Assembly: GCF_022763245.1 (NCBI RefSeq)
Contig: NZ_JALEGV010000041.1
Location: 186,001-250,000 of the forward strand
Length of the DNA stretch: 64,000 nucleotides
Source of the DNA: Oricola sp.
GTDB lineage: Bacteria > Pseudomonadota > Alphaproteobacteria > Rhizobiales > Rhizobiaceae
Direction: 5' to 3'
Shown here: piece after piece, positions 57,894-64,000 of the stretch
Layout of the letters: each line of letters begins with the position of its first letter
Position numbering within the stretch: the stretch's first letter is position 1
The notes under the pieces: generated by a model
What the model was told of the DNA's origin: nothing
Database searches by the model: none
What the model saw: the letters and a program-made list of their open reading frames with translations, nothing else
Program-made: the position numbers and the translations under genes

Positions 57894-58299
57894 TTTGGTC
57901 GTCGATACATCGGCTCTCATCGCGATCCTAGCGAACGAAGAGGAAGCCCTGTCCTTCAGCCGGGCGATCGTTTCCGCGCATTCTGCCATGGTGAGCAGTG
58001 CAACCGTTCACGAAGCCAATTGCGTGGTGGCGCGCGGGAGTTTCGGCCGAAGCGCCACGGACGTGGCTGACCTGATCTCCGATCTCGACATCCGCCAGAT
58101 CAGCTTCGCGCGGGAGCAGGTCGATGCGGCCAGAGACGCCTATGTTGCGTTCGGCCGCGGCTCCGGCCATCCGGCGCGGCTGAACATGGGCGACTGCTTT
58201 TCCTACGCGCTGGCGAGAACGCGCGACCTGCCGCTGCTTTTCAAGGGCGACGATTTCATCCATACCGACATCCGCCCGGCACTGGCGGTGGACCCATGA
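57886..58299 (+). CDS. FitB/VapC-like PIN domain toxin
   Basis: A 137-residue PIN ribonuclease. The acidic metal-binding residues are in place: Asp in VVDTSALIAI, Glu in VHEANCVV, Asp in NMGDCFSYALA and Asp in FKGDDF. It therefore looks active. VapC-type toxins cut tRNA or rRNA loops. TTG 57886 is the start because GGAGGAG precedes it by five bases. Its stop overlaps the coaBC start (ATGA), which couples a toxin to an essential gene. Confidence 0.9.
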   Translation: MTSLVVDTSALIAILANEEEALSFSRAIVSAHSAMVSSATVHEANCVVARGSFGRSATDVADLISDLDIRQISFAREQVDAARDAYVAFGRGSGHPARLNMGDCFSYALARTRDLPLLFKGDDFIHTDIRPALAVDP

Positions 58300-59543
58300 C
58301 GATCACGCAGACCCTCTCCGGAAAACGCATCCTGCTGATCATCGGCGGCGGGATCGCGGCCTATAAATGCCTCGACCTGATCCGTCGGCTGCGCGAGCGC
58401 GGCGCGACCGTGCGCCCGGTGATGACGCGCGCCGCCGCCGAATTCGTGACCCCGCTGTCGGTCGGCGCGCTCGCCGCGACGAAGGTGTTCACCGAGTTGT
58501 TCGACCGCGATGACGAGCAGGATGTCGGTCACATCCGCCTGGCGCGCGAGACCGATCTGATCGTGGTCGCCCCGGCGACCGCCGACCTCATGGCGAAAAT
58601 GGCGACGGGCCTTGCCAACGATCTCGCCTCCACCATCCTGCTCGCCGCCGGATCGCCCGTGCTGGTCGCGCCGGCGATGAACCCGCATATGTGGAGGCAC
58701 CCGGCGACGCGTCGCAACCGCGAGGCGCTTGCCCGCGACGGCATTCGCTTCGTCGGGCCCAATGCCGGTGAAATGGCCGAATCGGGCGAGGCGGGCGAGG
58801 GCCGCATGGCCGAACCGTTGGAAATTGTCGCCGCGATCGAACAGGTCTGCGCGGCCGCGCCGAAACCCCTGTCCGGCAAGCGGATCGTCATCACCTCCGG
58901 ACCGACGCATGAGCCGATCGATCCGGTGCGCTACATCGCCAACCGTTCCTCCGGCAAGCAGGGCCACGCGATTGCCGCCGCCTTGGCCCGGCTCGGCGCC
59001 GACGTGCAGTTGGTCTCCGGCCCGGTCTCCATCGCCGATCCCGACGGCGTGACAGTCACCCGAGTGGAGACGGCGCGGCAGATGCAAGCCTCCGTGGAAC
59101 GCCTGTTGCCTGCCGACGCGGCGATCTTCGCCGCCGCGGTCGCGGACTGGCGTGCCGCGACCGAAGCCGCCGACAAGATGAAGAAGGACGGCGGCAAGGG
59201 GCCGGAATCGCTGCCGTTGACGGAAAATCCCGACATCCTCGCAGGCATCGGAACGCACGGGTCGCTGCGCCCCGGCTTGGTCATCGGTTTTGCCGCCGAG
59301 ACGGAAAAGCTGATCGAACACGCCACCGCCAAGCTCAAACGCAAGGGTGCGGATCTTATCGTCGCCAATGACGTGTCGCCGGATTCAGGCATCGGCGGTT
59401 CGGGCGTGATGGGCGGAGACCGCAACCGCATCACGCTCCTGTCGCAAGATGGCGCCGAGGCATGGCCGGAAATGGGCAAGGACGAGGTCGCCGAACGCCT
59501 GGCCGCACTGGTGGCGGAACGGCTGTCCGGCAGCGAGCGCTGA
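58296..59543 (+). CDS. coaBC: Bifunctional phosphopantothenoylcysteine decarboxylase/synthetase
   Basis: CoaBC makes 4'-phosphopantetheine in coenzyme A synthesis. The 415-residue protein has the flavin-binding CoaC half (ILLIIGGGIAAYKCLDLI, the catalytic His in VGHIRLA, PAMNPHMW) and the CoaB half (TSGPTHEPIDPVRYIANRSSGKQG). The E. coli catalytic Cys158 position reads GEMAESGEAGEGRM, without Cys; this form is usual in alphaproteobacteria as I recall. There is no room for its own promoter, so it depends on ubiE/ubiB read-through and the toxin-antitoxin promoter. Confidence 0.95.
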   Translation: MTITQTLSGKRILLIIGGGIAAYKCLDLIRRLRERGATVRPVMTRAAAEFVTPLSVGALAATKVFTELFDRDDEQDVGHIRLARETDLIVVAPATADLMAKMATGLANDLASTILLAAGSPVLVAPAMNPHMWRHPATRRNREALARDGIRFVGPNAGEMAESGEAGEGRMAEPLEIVAAIEQVCAAAPKPLSGKRIVITSGPTHEPIDPVRYIANRSSGKQGHAIAAALARLGADVQLVSGPVSIADPDGVTVTRVETARQMQASVERLLPADAAIFAAAVADWRAATEAADKMKKDGGKGPESLPLTENPDILAGIGTHGSLRPGLVIGFAAETEKLIEHATAKLKRKGADLIVANDVSPDSGIGGSGVMGGDRNRITLLSQDGAEAWPEMGKDEVAERLAALVAERLSGSER

Positions 59544-59583
59544 ACAATCCGCAGGCCCGTCTTCACCGGGTGAACAATCCGTC

Positions 59584-59626
59584 TCACAACCGCGAAATTG
59601 TGAACACGGCGCCTGTCGCCCTATCT
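59584..59626 (+). promoter_or_regulatory. Pirin gene promoter with dyad
   Basis: TTGTGA (59598-59603), 17 bases, CTATCT (59621-59626). TCACAA (59584-59589) and TTGTGA (59598-59603) form a perfect dyad with eight bases between, covering the -35. A repressor or other regulator may bind there. Confidence 0.55.
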
Positions 59627-59649
59627 GTTGGCCAGAAAGGAGACATTCC

Positions 59650-60567
59650 ATGTCCATTCGACCCGTGAAACAGATTTCCGGCACGCAGCCGACGCTGGAA
59701 GGCGCCGGGGTGAAGCTGCACCGCGTCTTCGGCTTCGGCGATCCGTCGATGACCGACCCGTTCCTGATGATGGACGATTTCCGCAACGATCGTCCGGAGG
59801 ACTACAAGGCCGGGTTCCCCTGGCACCCGCATCGCGGCATCGAGACGATCACCTATGTGCTGGAAGGCACGGTGGATCATGCCGACAGCCTCGGCAATGC
59901 CGGTTCGCTCGGGCCGGGCAGCGTCCAGTGGATGACGGCCGGCTCCGGCATCATGCACCAGGAAATGCCGAAGGGCGATGCCAAGGGACGCATGCACGGC
60001 TTCCAGCTATGGGCCAACCTGCCCTCCAGCCTGAAGATGACGACACCGCGCTATCAGGACATTTCCGGCGGCGACATTCCCGAGATCATAGACGATGACG
60101 GCACGCGGGTGCGCGTGGTGATCGGCGAGTTCTGGGGCAAGCGCGGACCTGTCGACGGGATCGCGGCCGACCCGCAATATCTCGACATCTACGTGCCGCC
60201 GGGCAAGCGCAAGGTGCTGCCGGTCGATACCTATCGTCAGGCCTTTGCCTACATCTTCCAGGGCTCGGCCTCTTTCCGCGACGCGTCGAACCCCTTCGGC
60301 GTCCTGGTGGAAAAGGAGGTCGCCGGCGAGGAAGTCCACATTCGCGACATGAGCGGCAACCGCACGCTCGTCGTGTTCGACACCGGTGACGAGATCGTCG
60401 TCCAGGCCGGCGACGAGGGCGTGCGCTTCCTGCTGGTCTCGGGCGCGCCGATCCGCGAACCGGTCGCCTGGCACGGTCCGATCGTGATGAACACGCGCGA
60501 GGAGCTGATGCAGGCCTTCACCGAGCTGCGAAACGGCAACTTCATCCGCGAAAGCGCCCGCATGTGA
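59650..60567 (+). CDS. Pirin family protein
   Basis: A 305-residue bicupin. The N-terminal cupin has the metal ligands in WHPHRGIETITY (two His) and GIMHQEMP (His and Glu); the C-terminal cupin (about 175-285) lacks such a set. Bacterial pirins can act as quercetin dioxygenases or regulators; no activity can be assigned here. GAAAGGAGA precedes ATG 59650. It has its own promoter and follows coaBC, where dut is found in many relatives. Confidence 0.9.
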   Translation: MSIRPVKQISGTQPTLEGAGVKLHRVFGFGDPSMTDPFLMMDDFRNDRPEDYKAGFPWHPHRGIETITYVLEGTVDHADSLGNAGSLGPGSVQWMTAGSGIMHQEMPKGDAKGRMHGFQLWANLPSSLKMTTPRYQDISGGDIPEIIDDDGTRVRVVIGEFWGKRGPVDGIAADPQYLDIYVPPGKRKVLPVDTYRQAFAYIFQGSASFRDASNPFGVLVEKEVAGEEVHIRDMSGNRTLVVFDTGDEIVVQAGDEGVRFLLVSGAPIREPVAWHGPIVMNTREELMQAFTELRNGNFIRESARM

Positions 60568-60683
60568 TCGCAGGCGCAGGGTCTCCCCGCGCCTCCCTAC
60601 CTGATCGACAATCCGCTTGCCGGTGATAGTCTCTCGCCGAAACCGCGCCGCATATCGGCGGCGCGGACCGGTGAGGACAGATC

Positions 60684-61280
60684 ATGACGCATTCCGTTCT
60701 GGAAGACCTGCAGGCGCGGCTCGCCGCCACCCGGCGCGACATCGAGACCGAGATGGAAACGCAGCTCGCCCAGCAGCGCGAGCGGTTTCGCTACTCCCTG
60801 CATCGCGGCAAGGTGCGGTTCGAGAACGACGTGCGCGAATTGCAGCGCCGCTATCGTGTCGGTCTCCTGAAATACATCATCGGCGCGCGCCTCGGCTACG
60901 TGTTGTCGGCGCCGGTGATCTACAGCCTGATCGTGCCGCTGGTCCTGCTCGACGTGATGGTGACGATCTACCAGCACATCTGCTTCCGCATCTACCAGAT
61001 CCCGCTGGTGCGTCGCAGCGACCACATCGTCGTCGACCGCCACCACCTCGCCTATCTGAACGGGCTCGAGAAGCTGAACTGCATCTATTGCGGTTATGCC
61101 AACGGCCTGATCGCCTATGTGCGCGAGATCGCCGGCCGCACCGAGCGGTTCTGGTGCCCGATCAAGCACGCCCGCCGCGCCGCCGACCCGCATGACCATG
61201 TCGAGGCTTTCGTCGATTACGGCGACGCCGAGGCCTATCGCGGCAATCTCCAGACCATCAGAGACGCCTGGAAGGATTGA
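60684..61280 (+). CDS. Conserved membrane protein with CxxC motif, function unknown
   Basis: A 198-residue protein that I do not recognise by name. Residues 1-60 form a charged amphipathic helix (LEDLQARLAATRRDIETEME), then one or two membrane helices (about 70-100, YVLSAPVIYSLIVPLVLLDV), then a cytoplasmic part with CIYCGYANGL near 132 and FWCPIKHA near 154. The three cysteines and the nearby His suggest a bound metal. It stands alone between pirin and the SDR gene. Confidence 0.65.
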   Translation: MTHSVLEDLQARLAATRRDIETEMETQLAQQRERFRYSLHRGKVRFENDVRELQRRYRVGLLKYIIGARLGYVLSAPVIYSLIVPLVLLDVMVTIYQHICFRIYQIPLVRRSDHIVVDRHHLAYLNGLEKLNCIYCGYANGLIAYVREIAGRTERFWCPIKHARRAADPHDHVEAFVDYGDAEAYRGNLQTIRDAWKD

Positions 61281-61304
61281 CGCGGCCGCGCGCCGCCGCA
61301 CTCG

Positions 61305-62069
61305 TCAGCCGAACACCAGGCCGCCGTCGACGATCAGGTTCTGGCCGGTCACCGCCCGCGCCCAGGGGCTGGCGAAGAAGACCACCGCGTCGGCGGCCTC
61401 GGCCGGCGTCGTCACGCGCCTCAACGGGGTGTTCTGCGCGATCAGGTCGAACACGGCTTCCGGCGTCGCGCTGCTCGCATCCGTGGTCCGCAACAAACCG
61501 CCGGAGACCATGTTGACGGTGATGCCGTCCGGGCCGAGCTCGGCGGCGGCGGTGCGGGTCAGCGACAGAAGCGATGCCTTGGCCGCGGTGTAGTCGTGAT
61601 AGGGCACCACGGGGTTCTGGAAGAGATTGGTGCCGATCGAAACGATCCGGCCGAAGCCCGCCTCGGCCATGCTGGGCCGAACCGCCTGGATCAGATTGAG
61701 AAGACCCTTGAGGCCGGTTTCCAGATGCGCCGACATTTCCGGCCATTGCATCGTCGCAAGCGACGACCTTGCATCGCCGTTGAAGGAGAAATCGGCCAGC
61801 GCGTTGTGGACAGCGGTGGTCGGCGCGCCGAGCGTGTCGGTCACCTCGCCGACAAGGCGCTTCACGGCGTCCGGATCCCTGACGTCGGCGTGGAAGGCGC
61901 GGGCCTTGTCGCCCAGCCTGTCCGCCAGCGCCTCGGCCTCGTCGCGGCTGTTGCGGTAGTTGATCGCCACCGATGCGCCTTCACGCGCAAAGGCCTCGGC
62001 GATCGCCGCCCCCAGCCCGCGGCCCGCGCCGGTGACGAGGACGACCTGTTGATCGATCGGACAACTCAT
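61305..62069 (-). CDS. SDR family oxidoreductase in the thiamine operon
   Basis: A 254-residue short-chain dehydrogenase, FabG-like. The cofactor loop TGAGRGLG is intact and the catalytic pair is Tyr and Lys in HDYTAAKAS. The catalytic Ser position, 13 residues before Tyr, is Thr (SIGTNLF), and the usual NNAG is VHNALA. NADP-type binding is suggested by NYRNS after strand 2. Its ATG overlaps the thiD stop by four bases, so a role in thiamine precursor salvage is possible but not shown. Confidence 0.88.
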   Translation of the reverse strand: MSCPIDQQVVLVTGAGRGLGAAIAEAFAREGASVAINYRNSRDEAEALADRLGDKARAFHADVRDPDAVKRLVGEVTDTLGAPTTAVHNALADFSFNGDARSSLATMQWPEMSAHLETGLKGLLNLIQAVRPSMAEAGFGRIVSIGTNLFQNPVVPYHDYTAAKASLLSLTRTAAAELGPDGITVNMVSGGLLRTTDASSATPEAVFDLIAQNTPLRRVTTPAEAADAVVFFASPWARAVTGQNLIVDGGLVFG

Positions 62070-62884
62070 TTGGCATTCCCTTCTTCTGTCCAGAGTGTGT
62101 GGAAGTGATGGACGGGCCCGTGGCCCGAGCCGACATCGAGCCGGTCGGCCGAAGCGATCGCCCCGGCGAGCCAGCTCTTGGCGGTGGAGGCGGCCTGTTC
62201 GAACGAACGGCCCTTGGCGAGCCCGGCGGCAAGCGCGCTCGACAGGGTGCAGCCTGTGCCATGCGTGTTGGCGCCCGGCAGGCGGTCTCCGTCGAGCCAG
62301 ACGGCGTGGTCGGCCATCGCCAGGATGTCCGGGCTTTCGCTGCCCCCGAGATGTCCGCCCTTCACGAGAACGGCGCGCGGACCGAGCCCGAGCAGAGACT
62401 CGGCCTGGGCCTGCATGGCGCCGCGGTCCGTGGCCGGATCGACGCCCAGAAGCGCGGCGGCTTCCGGCAGGTTGGGCGTCAGCACGGTGGCCAGCGGCAG
62501 GAGGCGTTCGACGAGCGCCGCAACCGCCGCGGGGTCGAGCAGTGCCGCTCCGCCCTTGGCGATCATCACCGGGTCGAGAACGATCATGCAGTCGCGATAC
62601 GCGGCCAGGACGTCGGCGACGGCCTCGGCGATTCGCGCATTGGCGATCATGCCGATCTTGACCGCGTCGACGCGGATGTCGGCGAAGACCATGCGGATCT
62701 GCTCGACGACGAAGTCCGGCGGCAGCGGGTGCACGGCGGACACGCCCTGCGTGTTCTGGGCCGTCAGCGCGGTCAGCGCCGCCATGCCGTAGACGCCATG
62801 CGCCGAGAAGGTCTTTAGGTCGGCCTGAATGCCGGCGCCGCCCGACGGGTCGGACCCGGCGATGGAAAGAACGTTCCTGATCAT
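62066..62884 (-). CDS. thiD: Hydroxymethylpyrimidine/phosphomethylpyrimidine kinase
   Basis: ThiD phosphorylates HMP and HMP-phosphate for thiamine synthesis. The 272-residue ribokinase-fold enzyme has the family start (VLSIAGSDPSGGAGIQADLK), the LDPVMIAKGG motif and the anion hole GTGCTLSSALAAGLA. It overlaps thiE by four bases. A C-terminal HFHTLW(TEEG) is also typical. Confidence 0.96.
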   Translation of the reverse strand: MIRNVLSIAGSDPSGGAGIQADLKTFSAHGVYGMAALTALTAQNTQGVSAVHPLPPDFVVEQIRMVFADIRVDAVKIGMIANARIAEAVADVLAAYRDCMIVLDPVMIAKGGAALLDPAAVAALVERLLPLATVLTPNLPEAAALLGVDPATDRGAMQAQAESLLGLGPRAVLVKGGHLGGSESPDILAMADHAVWLDGDRLPGANTHGTGCTLSSALAAGLAKGRSFEQAASTAKSWLAGAIASADRLDVGSGHGPVHHFHTLWTEEGNAK

Positions 62885-63516
62885 GACTGTGCGCTCCTCA
62901 TCGAGCGGCTGAGTTGCCGGGCGGCGGCCTGCGGGTCCGCGCTGGCGCAGATCGCCGACACGACGGCCATGCCGGCGGCGCCGGCCTTTCGCACCGATGC
63001 GGCGTGTTCGGCCTTCAGGCCGCCAATGGCGACGGCCGGCAGGGGGCTTGCCGCGACCAGCCGGGCGAGACCTGCAAACCCGATGGGCGGCTTGTGTCCG
63101 GGCTTGGTCGGCGTGGCGAAGACCGGCCCGAGGCCGAGATAGTCGACGATGGCGGGGTCGGCCGCCGCGGCCAGCGCCTCGGTCTCCGCCGTCAGGCCGA
63201 GGATGCGGCTCGCGCCGATTCGCCCCCGAGCCTCCTGCGGCGTCATGTCGGATTGGCCGATATGCAGCCCCTCGGCGTCGATCGCGATCGCGGCCCCGCA
63301 ATCGTCATTGACAATCAGCGGCACGCCGGTGCCGGCAAGCACGGTCTTCAGCGCGCGGCCGGTCTCGACCAGGGTCGCGGTGCCGGCGTGTTTCTCGCGC
63401 AGCTGCACCATCGTCGCGCCGCCGGCGACGGCCGCGCGGGTCGTTTCCAGCATGCCGCGCGCGCCGCACAGATCGGCATCGAGCACGAGGTAGACGGAGA
63501 GGTCGAAGTGCGTCAT
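62881..63516 (-). CDS. thiE: Thiamine phosphate synthase
   Basis: ThiE joins HMP-pyrophosphate and thiazole phosphate. The 211-residue TIM-barrel enzyme has MVQLREKHAG, LIVNDDCGAAIAIDAEGLHIG and GLGPVFATPTKPGH, and the closing AIGGLKAEH. All are as in the family. It overlaps thiM by four bases and thiD by four. Confidence 0.96.
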   Translation of the reverse strand: MTHFDLSVYLVLDADLCGARGMLETTRAAVAGGATMVQLREKHAGTATLVETGRALKTVLAGTGVPLIVNDDCGAAIAIDAEGLHIGQSDMTPQEARGRIGASRILGLTAETEALAAAADPAIVDYLGLGPVFATPTKPGHKPPIGFAGLARLVAASPLPAVAIGGLKAEHAASVRKAGAAGMAVVSAICASADPQAAARQLSRSMRSAQS

Positions 63517-64000
63517 GAGCGCTTGATCCGCACGGCTTCGAGGCCGCTGGAATCCAGCGCCGCCAACGCGTCCAGGAACCGCCAGGCGAAGCTGCCCGGC
63601 CCGTTTGCCTGCTGTGCCGCTGCGCTTCCTGCAGCCGCGAACATCGCGAGCGCGGCGAGCGTCGCCTCGAAACGGTCCTCCCTGCAGGCCGCAAGCGTCG
63701 CGCCGGTGAGGCAGGTCAGCGAACAGCCGAGCGCGGTGACCTGCGGCATCAAGGGCGAGCCGCCGTGGATTGTCGCCTGGCGGACGCCGTCGGTGACGAA
63801 ATCGGTTTCGCCGGTGACCGCGACGACCGCCTTCGCCGTCTGCGCCAGCGCGACGGCCCGCTCGCGGGCCGCGATGACCGTGTCGCCCGCATCGACGCCC
63901 TTTCCGGCGCTGTCCCCGCCGGCGAGCGCGATGATTTCCGACGCGTTGCCGCGGATGACGGCCGGTTGCATCGCCAACAGCTCGGCCATGGCGTCGCGAC
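63513..64000 (-). CDS. thiM: Hydroxyethylthiazole kinase ThiM (5' end outside window)
   Basis: ThiM phosphorylates salvaged hydroxyethylthiazole. The frame is open to the window edge, so about 162 C-terminal residues are seen. They include PAVIRGNASEI, VAVTGETDFVTDG and the anion hole TALGCSLTCL. The start and any TPP riboswitch would lie beyond base 64000. With thiE and thiD it makes a salvage-type thiamine operon. Confidence 0.93.
   Translation of the reverse strand, partial: RDAMAELLAMQPAVIRGNASEIIALAGGDSAGKGVDAGDTVIAARERAVALAQTAKAVVAVTGETDFVTDGVRQATIHGGSPLMPQVTALGCSLTCLTGATLAACREDRFEATLAALAMFAAAGSAAAQQANGPGSFAWRFLDALAALDSSGLEAVRIKRS

Noticed and set aside
58760-58830. Inactive CoaC domain because the E. 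coli Cys158 is missing
   Set aside because: The GEMAESGEAGEGRM form is, as I recall, the normal alphaproteobacterial version, so loss of activity should not be inferred.
62066-64000. TPP riboswitch in the thiamine operon
   Set aside because: thiM, thiE and thiD overlap one another, and no leader lies inside the window; the region before thiM is cut off.

Overview
The window is a high-G+C chromosomal segment of an alphaproteobacterium, most likely order Hyphomicrobiales (Rhizobiales). The evidence is gene order and sequence style: hemW-rsmI-yraN-gshB, an F1-only atpHAGDC operon with no F0 genes beside it, rplU-rpmA-obgE-proB-proA-nadD-rsfS-rlmH-envC-ctpA, ubiE-ubiB-coaBC, and promoters of the TTGAC-N17-CTATAT kind. 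I cannot fix family or genus by eye. Nearly all of the sequence is coding. I see one tRNA gene (Ser, CGA) and no rRNA, CRISPR array, transposase, integrase or phage gene.

Layout. 1-5124: hemW (3' part), rsmI, yraN, gshB, an RDD membrane protein on the minus strand, comM. 5125-5924: non-coding, with a palindromic repeat. 5925-7561: three thiol redox genes (AhpD-like, OsmC-like, exported MsrA). 7562-12304: an acyltransferase, a membrane-anchored TerB-like protein, fsa, priA. 12293-16660: accessory genes (ArsR plus two START-type proteins, DUF2061, a leaderless XRE regulator, an EamA transporter, a DUF4345-like protein). 16897-22007: atpHAGDC with an extra 65-residue membrane ORF between atpD and atpC. 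22066-25088: yibQ-like, rppH, racemase and GNAT (minus). 25189-35801: a long minus-strand housekeeping run from rplU to ctpA, interrupted by one plus-strand phosphatase-fold gene. 36065-36154: tRNA-Ser. 36678-42440: a TetR-controlled YbhGFSR-type ABC exporter. 42586-48266: an oxygenase, a 28-residue membrane peptide, a Tat-type thioredoxin, an orphan LuxR regulator with an upstream ORF, an SLC13/TrkA-C permease, slyX and a GT2 glycosyltransferase. 48562-55100: nucleoside salvage (cdd-punA-deoC-deoA on plus; add-upp on minus). 55234-59543: ubiE, ubiB, a FitAB/VapBC toxin-antitoxin pair, coaBC. 59650-64000: pirin, an unknown CxxC membrane protein, then thiM-thiE-thiD followed by an SDR gene (minus).

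How the genes work together. The salvage genes deaminate (add, cdd), phosphorolyse (punA, deoA) and break down deoxyribose phosphate (deoC), while upp recovers uracil. The rsfS-rlmH block and obgE, rplU and rpmA all concern the large ribosomal subunit. envC and ctpA are cell-envelope genes in one transcription unit with rsfS and rlmH. CoaBC and UbiE/UbiB make cofactors, and the toxin-antitoxin pair now sits inside that block with its toxin gene overlapping coaBC by four bases.

The points I find most worth a second look are the toxin-antitoxin insertion coupled to coaBC, the extra membrane ORF inside the ATP synthase operon, the 17-codon upstream ORF and dyad in front of a LuxR regulator that lacks the usual autoinducer-pocket residues, the SDR gene in the thiamine operon, and the leaderless XRE gene. 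I found no clearly new multi-gene defence or biosynthetic system.
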